Origin: a bacterium M00.F.Ca.ET.205.01.1.1 | GTDB taxonomy: Bacteria; Pseudomonadota; Alphaproteobacteria; Rhizobiales; Rhizobiaceae | NCBI GenBank assembly: GCA_004791255.1 | Contig: SRUQ01000003.1 | Coordinates: 458,623-522,622 of the forward strand | Direction: 5' to 3' | Length of the DNA: 64,000 nucleotides | Shown: in pieces, positions 55,857 to 63,648 of the stretch | How the letters are laid out: each line of letters begins with the position of its first letter | Numbering within the stretch: the stretch's first letter is position 1 | Program-made: the position numbers and the translations under genes | Notes under the pieces: generated by a model | The model's database searches: none | What the model saw: only the letters and a program-made list of their open reading frames with translations | What the model was told of the DNA's origin: nothing

Positions 55857-56165
55857 CTTCCCCTAGTTCACCACCACTCTTACCGTTCTGAAACACAACC
55901 ACATTTTCAGTCTTGAGCACTTGTGTCCAGTTGACGCGGGCGGACTATAGTTTGGGCCGTTGGCGGAGGTCGCGTGACTGGCACTCGCCTCTAACTCATT
56001 GCAAAGGTTTCGGAAATACTGCCCAATGCCGGCATCTTTCAACCGCGCCAACCCATATGGTCGACATCCGCGAAGTCGAAAATGGCTGTTGGGCAGGTTT
56101 GAGCGGGGGAGGCAGCGCCGACTTCGCATGGCAGCGCTATTTCGTCAGTTGAGGATGGACGGCCT
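55857..56165. other. Gene-free stretch between the unknown regulator and nasA
   Basis: No gene is seen in these 309 bp. They lie upstream of the minus-strand gene ending at 55011 and downstream of nasA. Composition near 55860-56030 is AT-richer than its surroundings, as expected for a promoter of the unknown gene. No perfect hairpin with a U-run was found as a nasA terminator. Confidence 0.5.
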
Positions 56166-58859
56166 CTACTCGGCCGCCTGAACCTGGTTGGCCCTTATGA
56201 TCGCGCGGATCTCGGAGCGGCAGGAGCCGCAATTGGTGCCGGCCTTCAGCGTGCCGCCGATGGCTTCGACTGTCGTGCAGCCACCCGTCACCGCCGCGAC
56301 GATCTGGTTGATGCCGACGTTGAAGCAGGAACACACGGTGGCGCCGACATCGGGCCGATCGGCGCCGGCGCGGCCTGCGACGATCCTGAAGCGCTGGCGC
56401 TGGCTGGCATGGGCCTCTTCGAGTTGCTGCGTTGCCCAGCCGCGCGACACGGCGACCGGGCCGGGCGCGACGAACAAGGCACCCAACAGTTGTGCGCCAT
56501 CGAAAGCGGCAATGCGGTGCTGGCCGGCATCGCGGTCATGATAGGCGAGCACTTCGGCTTGAGGCTCCGCAGCAAAGAGCGACTGGGCAAAGCCCTTCCA
56601 GTCGATCTCGGGGTCGGCGAAAGCCAGCTCAATGCGCCAGCCGCCCTTGCAGCGGGCGACCGCCCAATAGTCGGCGGCAATTGTCTCGGGGCGTTGGCGC
56701 GTGACGGCGAAGCCAAAGGCCTTGGCGGCGAATTTCTCGATGCGAGCCGCGACATGTTTCAGCGCCGGCTGGCCCGAGACCGGATCGACGTGTGGCTTCG
56801 TGAGCGTGTCGATGCGGCCCCTGGCGGCGAACTGGTCGGTCCAATGCATCGGCATGAACAGGCTGCCGCGGCGCTGGCGCGAGGTGATCAGTGCGCGCAC
56901 AAGCACGTCGCCGCGCGGACTCGAGACGCGCACGATGTCGGCATCGCCGATGCTGACATGCTGGGCATCGTCAGGGTGAATTTCGACGAAGGGTTCGGCG
57001 ATGTGCTGGGACAGGCGCTGGCTTTTGCCGGTGCGCGTCATGGTGTGCCAGTGGTCGCGGATGCGTCCGGTGTTGAGAACGAGCGGGAAGTCGGGGCTGG
57101 TGCGGGTTTCGACCGAAGCCTGGACAGGGATGAAACGCGCTTTGCGGTCGGGTGTGTAGAAGGCGCCGTCGGCGAAGAAGCGGATGGGCTGGCGCCTGGA
57201 CGAGTTGACCGCCTCGGGGGTGGCTGGACTCGGTGCTGGCCACTGGAACGGCTCTAGCGCTGCGTAGTCAGCAGCATCGACAGCGCCATACGCGCCAATG
57301 TCAAAGTCCCGTGCGCCATCATTCTCAAACCCAGATAACGCCGCGTGCTCGGCGAAGATCTCCGCCGGCGTTTCATGCACAAACGCCTCGGCAAACCCCA
57401 TGCGCCGCGCCACTTCGGCAGTTATCCACCAGTCGGGCCGCGCTTCGCCGGGGGCGGCCAAGAAGGCGCGCTGGCGCGAGATGCGGCGCTCGGAATTGGT
57501 GACGGTCCCGTCCTTCTCGCCCCAGGCGGTTGCCGGCAGCCGGACATGGGCGTGGCGCACCGTGTCGGTGCTTTCCAGCACGTCCGAGACCACGACGAAG
57601 GGACAAGCCTTGATCGCCGCTTCGACGGCGCCTGCATCGGGCATCGAATCGACCGGGTTGGTGGCCATGATCCACAGCGCCTTGATGCGTCCTTCGGCGA
57701 CCGCCTCGAACATGTCGACGGCTTTCAGTCCGGGCCGTTGCGCAATGGCCGGCGCGTTCCAGAAGCGTCCGACGCGGTCGCGATGGTCGGAGTTGTCGAT
57801 CTCCATATGGGCGGCGAGCATGTTGGCCAGGCCGCCGACCTCGCGGCCACCCATTGCGTTGGGCTGGCCGGTGACCGAGAACGGTCCGGTGCCCGGCCTG
57901 CCGATGCGGCCGGTGGCGAGATGGCAATTGATGATGGCGTTGACCTTGTCGGTGCCCGAGGACGACTGGTTCACGCCCTGGCTATAGACCGTCACCGTCC
58001 TGTCGGTGGCAGCGAACAGGCTGTAGAAATGGACAAGTTCGTCCTCGCCGAGGCCCGTGGCCGCGGCGACGCCGGAAATGTCGAGCTTCGAGGCCGCGAA
58101 GAGCGCCTGGCCGAAGCCGGTCGTGTGCGCCGTGACATAGGAGCGGTCCAGCGCATTGTGCTGGCCGAGCCAGGCGAGCAGTCCGGTGAAGAGGGCGACG
58201 TCGCCATCCGGCGCGATCGCCAGGTGCAGGTCGGCGATGTCCGAGGTCATGGTGCGGCGCGGGTCGATGAGCACGACCTTCATGTCGGGTCGCTTTTCCC
58301 GGGCAGCCGCGATGCGCTGGTAGAGCACGGGATGGCACCAGGCGAGGTTGGAGCCGACCAGCACGATGAGGTCGGCGAGTTCCAGATCCTCGTAGGTGCC
58401 CGGCACCGTGTCCGAGCCGAAGGCGCGGCGGTGGCCGGCGACGGACGAGGCCATGCAGAGCCGCGAATTGGTGTCGATGTTGGCTGAACCGATGAAGCCC
58501 TTCATCAGCTTGTTGGCAACGTAGTAATCCTCGGTCAGCAACTGGCCCGAGACGTAGAAGGCGACCGCGTCGGGACCATGCTCGGCGATGGTCCGCGAGA
58601 AGGTCGAGGCGACGAGGTCGAGCGCTTCGTCCCAGCCTGTCCGGCGGCCATGGATTTGCGGTTGAAGCAGCCGGCCCTCGAGATCGATGGTCTCGGCCAG
58701 CGCCGAACCCTTGGAGCAGAGCCGGCCGAAATTCGCCGGATGATCGGGATCGCCGCGGACGGACACCTGCCCGTCCGCGGCGACCTTCGCCAGCACGCCG
58801 CAGCCCACCCCGCAATAGGGGCAGGTGGTCCTCACCTCGCGCGCTTCGTCGATCTCCAT
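56166..58859 (-). CDS. nasA: Assimilatory nitrate reductase catalytic subunit NasA
   Basis: The cytoplasmic molybdenum enzyme that reduces nitrate to nitrite. From ATG at 58859, four bases past the nirD stop, it has 897 residues. An N-terminal [4Fe-4S] motif (CPYCGVGCGV with a fourth Cys in RLCSKGS) is followed by the molybdopterin oxidoreductase domain and the molydopterin-binding C-domain. The last 60 residues form a BFD-like [2Fe-2S] domain (CSCFNVG and NCGSCRSE). A GTG at 58874 would overlap nirD. No Tat signal, consistent with assimilation. Confidence 0.96.
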   Translation of the reverse strand: MEIDEAREVRTTCPYCGVGCGVLAKVAADGQVSVRGDPDHPANFGRLCSKGSALAETIDLEGRLLQPQIHGRRTGWDEALDLVASTFSRTIAEHGPDAVAFYVSGQLLTEDYYVANKLMKGFIGSANIDTNSRLCMASSVAGHRRAFGSDTVPGTYEDLELADLIVLVGSNLAWCHPVLYQRIAAAREKRPDMKVVLIDPRRTMTSDIADLHLAIAPDGDVALFTGLLAWLGQHNALDRSYVTAHTTGFGQALFAASKLDISGVAAATGLGEDELVHFYSLFAATDRTVTVYSQGVNQSSSGTDKVNAIINCHLATGRIGRPGTGPFSVTGQPNAMGGREVGGLANMLAAHMEIDNSDHRDRVGRFWNAPAIAQRPGLKAVDMFEAVAEGRIKALWIMATNPVDSMPDAGAVEAAIKACPFVVVSDVLESTDTVRHAHVRLPATAWGEKDGTVTNSERRISRQRAFLAAPGEARPDWWITAEVARRMGFAEAFVHETPAEIFAEHAALSGFENDGARDFDIGAYGAVDAADYAALEPFQWPAPSPATPEAVNSSRRQPIRFFADGAFYTPDRKARFIPVQASVETRTSPDFPLVLNTGRIRDHWHTMTRTGKSQRLSQHIAEPFVEIHPDDAQHVSIGDADIVRVSSPRGDVLVRALITSRQRRGSLFMPMHWTDQFAARGRIDTLTKPHVDPVSGQPALKHVAARIEKFAAKAFGFAVTRQRPETIAADYWAVARCKGGWRIELAFADPEIDWKGFAQSLFAAEPQAEVLAYHDRDAGQHRIAAFDGAQLLGALFVAPGPVAVSRGWATQQLEEAHASQRQRFRIVAGRAGADRPDVGATVCSCFNVGINQIVAAVTGGCTTVEAIGGTLKAGTNCGSCRSEIRAIIRANQVQAAE

Positions 58860-58863
58860 GATT

Positions 58864-59193
58864 TCAGGCGGCACGGCTGGCCAGCGCTTCCAGGGCGATG
58901 AACAGACGCTCGCCCTCGACCTTGACCGGGATGGTGCGCACCGCGCCCTCGTCGGCGCCGAGCGCCTTGCCGGTCTCCAGCGAGATGACCCAATTGTGCA
59001 AGGGGCAGGTCACCGCAGCGCCATGCACGATGCCCTGGCTCAGCGGTCCACCCTTGTGCGGGCAATGGTCATCGATGGCGAAGACCTTGTCGTCCGCGGT
59101 GCGGAAGACGGCGATCTTGCCTCGCGGGGTGGCGACACAGCGCGCGCCGCGGCGCGGAATGTCGGAGAGAGAGCCGATCGCGGTCCAGTTCAT
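58864..59193 (-). CDS. nirD: Nitrite reductase small subunit NirD
   Basis: A 109-residue Rieske-type small subunit of assimilatory NADH-nitrite reductase. All four cluster ligands are seen: Cys44 and His46 in CPHKG, Cys63 and His66 in CPLH, so it should carry a [2Fe-2S] centre, unlike the cluster-free enterobacterial NirD. ATG at 59193 follows AAGGGAATTC; upstream open frame is the nirB shadow. It lies between nirB and nasA in one operon. Confidence 0.95.
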   Translation of the reverse strand: MNWTAIGSLSDIPRRGARCVATPRGKIAVFRTADDKVFAIDDHCPHKGGPLSQGIVHGAAVTCPLHNWVISLETGKALGADEGAVRTIPVKVEGERLFIALEALASRAA

Positions 59194-59207
59194 GTGAATT
59201 CCCTTTT

Positions 59208-59257
59208 TGCGCATGCTCTCGACCCCAAACCGGTTCCCACTTTTCGGGAACACGCTC
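59208..59257. repeat. Rhizobiales-type palindromic repeat between nirB and nirD
   Basis: The stretch holds AAACCGGTTCCCACTTTTCGG with the inner dyad GTTCCC (59233-59238)/GGGAAC (59246-59251), flanked by GCATGCTC and its partial complement GAGCGTG. A sequence of this type (AAACCGGTTCCCACTTTTCGG with GCATGATC flanks) recurs in very many rhizobial intergenic regions, from memory. Here it fills the space between two genes of an operon. Confidence 0.7.
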
Positions 59258-61708
59258 TCACTCCGCCGCCTCCGCGAACCCGACCGACGCCATCGGCCGG
59301 AATTCGTGCTTGTCCTTGCCGGAGACGCGCTCCGACCATGGGTCGACCTGGGCGAATTTCTGCGAAAAGACGAAGCGGTCGTAATAGGCCTTGCGCTTGC
59401 TGGTATCGTCCATGATCTGGCGCTTGACCTCCGCGATGCCGATGCGCTTGGCCCATTTGTAGATGCGCTCGAGATAGCGGGCCTGCTCGCGGTACATCTG
59501 CGTGAGCGCCACGATATGCTCCAGCGCCTCGTCCTCGGTCTTGACCAGGCCGAGTACTTCGGTGCCCTTGATGTCGAGGCCGGCCGCGCCCGCGAAGTGG
59601 ATCTCGTAGCCGGACTCGACGCAGATGACGCCGACATCCTTGCAGGTCGCCTCGGCGCAGTTGCGGGGACAGCCCGACACCGCCATCTTGACCTTGGCCG
59701 GCGTCCACGAGCCCCACATGAATTTCTCGATGCGCACGCCAAACCCGGTCGAATCCTGCGTGCCGAAGCGGCACCAGTCGGAACCGACGCAGGTCTTCAC
59801 CGTGCGCAGCCCCTTGGCATAGGCATGGCCGGAGACGAAGCCGGCCTGGCCGAGATCGGCCCACACCGCCGGCAAATCCTCCTTGCGGATGCCGAGCATG
59901 TCGATGCGCTGGCCGCCGGTGACCTTGACCATCGGGATTTCGAACTTGTCGACGACATCGGCGATGGCGCGCAATTCCGAAGAGTTGGTGACGCCGCCCC
60001 ACATGCGCGGCACCACCGAATAGGTGCCGTCCTTCTGGATGTTGGCGTGGACGCGCTCATTGATGAAGCGCGACTGGTAGTCGTCGGCGTATTCATTCGG
60101 CCAGTCGCAGACGAGGTAGTAGTTGAGCGCCGGCCGGCATTTGGCGCAGCCGCAGGAGGTCTTCCATTCCAGCTCCTGCATGACGGCGGGAATGGTCTTC
60201 AGCCCCTTGGCCTTGATCAGCCGGCGCACCTCGTCATGACCGAGCGTGGTGCAGGAGCACATGGGTTGCACGGCGGCCGGGTTGTAGGTGTCGCCGAGGG
60301 TCAGCACCATCAGTTTCTCGACCAGCCCGGTGCAGGAGCCGCAGGAGGCCGAAGCCTTGGTGTGGGCCCTGACATCGTCGAGTGAGGTCAGGCCCTTGGC
60401 CGTGATCGCGCCCGTGATCTTACTCTTACAGACGCCGTTGCAGCCGCAGATTTCCGCATCATCCGGCAAGGCTGCAACGGCCGCCATAGGGTCCAGCGGG
60501 GCACCCCCCTGGTATGACTGGCCGAAGATAAGCGTGTCGCGCATCTCCGAAATGTCGGTCTGCTTCTTCTTCAGGTCGTTGAACCAGGCGCCGTCGGCCG
60601 TCTCGCCATAGAGCACGGTGCCGATGATACGGTCATCCTTCAGCACCAGGCGCTTGTAGACGCCGGCCGAGGCATCGCGCAGCACGATCTCCTGGCGGTC
60701 GTCGCCATCGGCGAAGTCGCCCAGCGAGAACAGCTCGATGCCGGTGACCTTGAGCTTGGTCGGCGTGTCGGAATGGACGAAGGCGGCGGTCTCGTCGCCG
60801 GCAAGCTGGCTGGCGGTGACACGCGCCATCTCGTAGAGCGGTGCCACCAGCCCGTAGACCATGCCGTTGACCTCGGCGCATTCGCCGAGCGCATAGATGT
60901 CGGGATCGTTGCTGCGCATGCCGGCATCGACGACGATGCCTCTGTTGACGGCAATGCCGGCGTCCTTGGCCAGCGCCGCGTTCGGCCGGATGCCCACCGC
61001 CATCACCACCAGCGTTGCCGGGATGATCGTGCCATCGGCAAGTTCCACCTGCTCGACCTTGCCATTGCCCGTGATGGCCTGGGTGTTGGCCTTGGTGATG
61101 ACCTTGATGCCGCGCTCTTCCACGGCACGCTGCAGGAGATAGCCGGCGGCGGGATCGAGCTGGCGCTCCATCAGCGTGGGCATGACATGCAGCACGGTGA
61201 CGTCCATGCCTTGCGCGTTGAGGCCAGCGGCGGCCTCGAGCCCGAGCAGGCCACCGCCGATAACGACGGCCTTGGCCCTGGACTGCGCCGCAAGCATCAT
61301 CGCCCTGACATCGTCGAGGTCGCGATAGGTCAGCACGCCCGGCAGATTGTGGCCGGGCACTGGGATGATGAACGGCACCGAGCCGGTGGCGATGACGAGC
61401 TTGTCGTAGGGCTCGGTCACGCCGTGGTCGGAGGTGACGGTCTTCGCCGTGCGATCGATGGCGACGATCTTGTGGCCCTTGTAAAGGGTGATGCCGTGCT
61501 TGATGTACCAACCATCGCCGTGGATGATGATCTCTTCATAGTCCTTTTCGCCCGACAGGACCGGCGACAGCATGATGCGGTCGTAGTTCACGCGGGGTTC
61601 GGCGTTGAAGATGGTGACGGCGTAGCGGCCGGGTGCCTTTTCCAGCAGATGCTCCAGCATGCGCCCTGGGGCCATGCCGTTGCCGATGATGACGAGTTTC
61701 TCGGTCAT
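59258..61708 (-). CDS. nirB: Assimilatory nitrite reductase large subunit NirB
   Basis: An 816-residue NADH-dependent nitrite reductase that makes ammonium. Order of parts: FAD/NAD(P)H domain (1-290), BFD-like [2Fe-2S] domains (CGCNGVCKSKI and CSCTTLGHDEV with SCGCAKCRP), and the sulfite/nitrite reductase half with the siroheme/[4Fe-4S] ligands CVGSDWCRFG and CPRNCAEATC. ATG at 61708 gives the typical start MTEKLVIIGNGMAPGRM; a GTG three codons earlier is less likely. It starts five bases past narK. Confidence 0.97.
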   Translation of the reverse strand: MTEKLVIIGNGMAPGRMLEHLLEKAPGRYAVTIFNAEPRVNYDRIMLSPVLSGEKDYEEIIIHGDGWYIKHGITLYKGHKIVAIDRTAKTVTSDHGVTEPYDKLVIATGSVPFIIPVPGHNLPGVLTYRDLDDVRAMMLAAQSRAKAVVIGGGLLGLEAAAGLNAQGMDVTVLHVMPTLMERQLDPAAGYLLQRAVEERGIKVITKANTQAITGNGKVEQVELADGTIIPATLVVMAVGIRPNAALAKDAGIAVNRGIVVDAGMRSNDPDIYALGECAEVNGMVYGLVAPLYEMARVTASQLAGDETAAFVHSDTPTKLKVTGIELFSLGDFADGDDRQEIVLRDASAGVYKRLVLKDDRIIGTVLYGETADGAWFNDLKKKQTDISEMRDTLIFGQSYQGGAPLDPMAAVAALPDDAEICGCNGVCKSKITGAITAKGLTSLDDVRAHTKASASCGSCTGLVEKLMVLTLGDTYNPAAVQPMCSCTTLGHDEVRRLIKAKGLKTIPAVMQELEWKTSCGCAKCRPALNYYLVCDWPNEYADDYQSRFINERVHANIQKDGTYSVVPRMWGGVTNSSELRAIADVVDKFEIPMVKVTGGQRIDMLGIRKEDLPAVWADLGQAGFVSGHAYAKGLRTVKTCVGSDWCRFGTQDSTGFGVRIEKFMWGSWTPAKVKMAVSGCPRNCAEATCKDVGVICVESGYEIHFAGAAGLDIKGTEVLGLVKTEDEALEHIVALTQMYREQARYLERIYKWAKRIGIAEVKRQIMDDTSKRKAYYDRFVFSQKFAQVDPWSERVSGKDKHEFRPMASVGFAEAAE

Positions 61709-61713
61709 AGGTC

Positions 61714-63015
61714 TCACTCCGCGGCGTAAGAGAGGCCTGGGGCCTCAGCGGCTGTCGCGCGTTCCATGCGCCGGATGGAAAAATGCATCCAGGCAAGGCA
61801 GGTCACGACGATGACGAAGAGCAACATGAAGCAGCTCGACCAGACGCCGGTGAGGTCGTTCAGCGCGCCGAAGGCGATCGGCAGGATGAAGCCGCCAAGG
61901 CCGCCGATCATGCCGACGACGCCGCCGACCGCGCCGACGCTCTGCGGATAATAGGCCGGGATGTGCTTGTAGACGGCGGCCTTGCCGAGACTCATGAAGA
62001 AGCCGAGCACGCTGGCGACCGCGATGAAGGCGACCGGGCCGATCTCGAAATGGAACGGGATCGGCCCGCTGATGCCGCGCACGACGTAGTCTGCCGAGGG
62101 GAGAGACAGAACGAGGGTCGCGACGGCGCAGACGGTGAAGGTCCAGTAGAGCACGGTGCGCGCACCGATGCGGTCGGAAAGCACGCCACCATAGGCGCGG
62201 AAGATGCTGGCAGGAATTGAATAGGCCGCGCCGATCATGCCGGCAGTGGCGATGCCAAAGCCGTAGACACCGATCAGGTAGCGCGGCAGCCAGAGCGACA
62301 GCGCCACGAACGCGCCGAAGACGAAGAAGTAGTAGAAGGCGAAGCGCCAGACCCGCGGGTTCTTGAGCGGCGCGAATTCCTGCCAGAAGCTTCGAGCCGG
62401 CGCCGCCTTGCCGGCACGGCGCTCGCGGATGACCGGATCGTCACCGGTGGTGAACCAGAACATGACCGCCATGACGACCAGCGCGGCTGCCCAGATCTGC
62501 GCCACCGACTGCCAGCCCCAGGCCAGGAGCACGAACGGCGCCAGGAACTTGGTGACCGCGGCGCCGACATTGCCGACGCCGAAAATGCCGAGCGCCGTGC
62601 CTTGCCTGCCGGCGCGGAAGAAGCGCGAGACATAAGCGACGCCGACAGCGAAGGAGCCGCCGGCAAGCCCGACGCCGAGCGCTGCGAGGAGCATCTGCTC
62701 GTAGGTGTGCGCAAAGGAAAGCAGGAAGGTCGCCACCGCCGCCGCCAGCATGGTGGCGGTGTAGACCAGCCGTCCGCCAAAGCGGTCGGTCCAGACGCCG
62801 AGCACCATGCGCACGAGCGAGCCGGTGAGGATCGGCGTGCCGACGAGCAGGCCGAACTCGGTCTCGTTCAGCCCAAGTTCCTGCTTTATGCGAACGCCGA
62901 TGATGGAAAAGATCGTCCACACCGCGAAGCAGACGGTGAAGGCGATGGTGGACATCATGAGCGCCTGCCGGGGAGCACTATCCTGGCTGGGCGCGGCTGG
63001 GAGGATTGTGGTCAT
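61714..63015 (-). CDS. narK: NarK-type nitrate/nitrite MFS transporter
   Basis: A major-facilitator transporter of 433 residues with twelve membrane segments. The nitrate signature region is present as GVGNVGAAVTKFLAPFVLLA and GVVGMIGGLGGFILPIAFGA. It is placed upstream of nirB on the same strand with 5 bp spacing. Together with the ABC nitrate uptake genes further upstream it gives the cell two nitrate import routes, or one for uptake and one for nitrite exchange. Confidence 0.95.
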   Translation of the reverse strand: MTTILPAAPSQDSAPRQALMMSTIAFTVCFAVWTIFSIIGVRIKQELGLNETEFGLLVGTPILTGSLVRMVLGVWTDRFGGRLVYTATMLAAAVATFLLSFAHTYEQMLLAALGVGLAGGSFAVGVAYVSRFFRAGRQGTALGIFGVGNVGAAVTKFLAPFVLLAWGWQSVAQIWAAALVVMAVMFWFTTGDDPVIRERRAGKAAPARSFWQEFAPLKNPRVWRFAFYYFFVFGAFVALSLWLPRYLIGVYGFGIATAGMIGAAYSIPASIFRAYGGVLSDRIGARTVLYWTFTVCAVATLVLSLPSADYVVRGISGPIPFHFEIGPVAFIAVASVLGFFMSLGKAAVYKHIPAYYPQSVGAVGGVVGMIGGLGGFILPIAFGALNDLTGVWSSCFMLLFVIVVTCLAWMHFSIRRMERATAAEAPGLSYAAE

Positions 63016-63076
63016 CTGAGGCTCCGGTTTGCGGCGTGGGAGGCGCCGCGTGTTTTGTGGATCAAGGGCGCTTCGC

Positions 63077-63250
63077 TCAGCGCTGCTGGCCTTGAACGGT
63101 CATTTCGGGGCGCTTGCCCTCCGTTCTGGTGTCGGTGGGAAACAAGAGCAGTGCCGCGGTGAACAGCACCGCCGTCAGCACGCTGCTGGCGATAAAATCG
63201 CGGCGCGTGAAATCCTTGAGGGTCGTCGCACTTCCGATCCGCTTCGTCAT
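63077..63250 (-). CDS. Small membrane protein with twin-arginine-like segment (57 aa)
   Basis: An uncalled 57-residue frame directly behind the nitrate leader and 61 bp before narK. ATG at 63250 has GGAG six bases upstream. The protein begins MTKRIGSATTLKDFTRRDFI, continues with one hydrophobic helix (ASSVLTAVLFTAALLLF) and ends in a short charged tail, stop TGA at 63077. The TRRDFI box before the hydrophobic stretch resembles a Tat signal, but no mature domain follows, so it is probably a membrane-anchored small protein. The function is unknown. Position suggests a role in nitrate uptake or as a leader peptide. Confidence 0.65.
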   Translation of the reverse strand: MTKRIGSATTLKDFTRRDFIASSVLTAVLFTAALLLFPTDTRTEGKRPEMTVQGQQR

Positions 63251-63296
63251 CATCGTCTCCGGTTGGCGCCGCCTGGGATCGGCACGTGTTCGGGTT

Positions 63297-63398
63297 CAAA
63301 ACAAAAAAGCTGCCGTCCAGGCTTGGCGCGTCCGTACATCCGGGATCGCGTGTCAACCTGAGCGGCAGCTTTGCCTGTGGCGCCCGCCATTGGACGCC
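63297..63398 (-). promoter_or_regulatory. ANTAR-type (NasR/NasT) antitermination leader RNA with terminator
   Basis: On the minus strand, hairpin P1 (arms GGCGTCC and GGGCGCC, loop AATGGC, 63379-63398) is followed after three bases by hairpin P2 (arms GGC and GCC, loop AAAGCT, 63364-63375). Both loops have six bases with A first and G fourth, the pattern bound by ANTAR proteins. P2 shares bases with the left arm of a terminator: AAAGCTGCCG (63363-63372) pairs with CGGCAGCTTT (63306-63315), followed by TTTTTTGTTTT. Protein binding to P1/P2 would block the terminator, so nitrate-dependent read-through into narK is expected. Confidence 0.75.
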
Positions 63399-63436
63399 GT
63401 GTCTTTTTCTTGCCCTTGCGGACCTACATCCTGATA

Positions 63437-63453
63437 GGCAGGAAGCGTGCCAA
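63437..63453 (-). promoter_or_regulatory. Sigma-54 promoter upstream of the nitrate leader
   Basis: On the minus strand TTGGCACGCTTCCTGCC has the GG and GC pairs ten bases apart and a full TGGCACG left element. Transcription would start near 63426, about 28 bases before hairpin P1. This agrees with nitrogen (NtrC) control plus nitrate-dependent attenuation. Confidence 0.7.
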
Positions 63454-63553
63454 TTCGACGGCGTTCTTGATTATCCAATGATATCAATGTGAAAGTGCAG
63501 CCGCGCGGCTTTTGACCAGGTTCGACAGCGGATCAAGGATTAGTCAGAATGCC

Positions 63554-63580
63554 TTGCACAGCAGCATAATATTTGTGCAA
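63554..63580. promoter_or_regulatory. 7 bp inverted repeat upstream of the nitrate promoter
   Basis: TTGCACA (63554-63560) and TGTGCAA (63574-63580) form a perfect dyad with a 13 bp spacer, about 115 bp upstream of the sigma-54 element. TGCAC/GTGCA halves are those of NtrC sites, but the usual spacing is shorter, so the identity is uncertain. Confidence 0.4.
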
Positions 63581-63613
63581 TGCGGTAGATTGCCCATTGC
63601 CGATGCAGATTTC

Positions 63614-63644
63614 CCATTGCCGATGGTGACGAGTTTTCAGTCAT
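63614..63644 (-). pseudogene. Decayed copy of the nirB start behind the ABC ATPase gene
   Basis: The 31 bases from the ATG at 63644 downwards match the first 32 bases of nirB (61708 downwards) at about 28 positions, with one base missing that breaks the frame. The copy starts four bases past the ABC ATPase stop. A 20 bp tandem duplication follows (63587-63606 and 63607-63626, 18 of 20 equal). A 34-codon frame through it (63644-63540) is probably not a gene. Confidence 0.55.
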
Positions 63645-63648
63645 GGCG

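Noticed and set aside
55913..56181. Short plus-strand frames between the unknown regulator and nasA
   Set aside because: Basic, low-complexity products without ribosome sites and no recognisable domain.
63540..63644. 34-codon frame behind the ABC ATPase gene
   Set aside because: It has no ribosome site of its own and coincides with the decayed nirB-like start and a tandem duplication.
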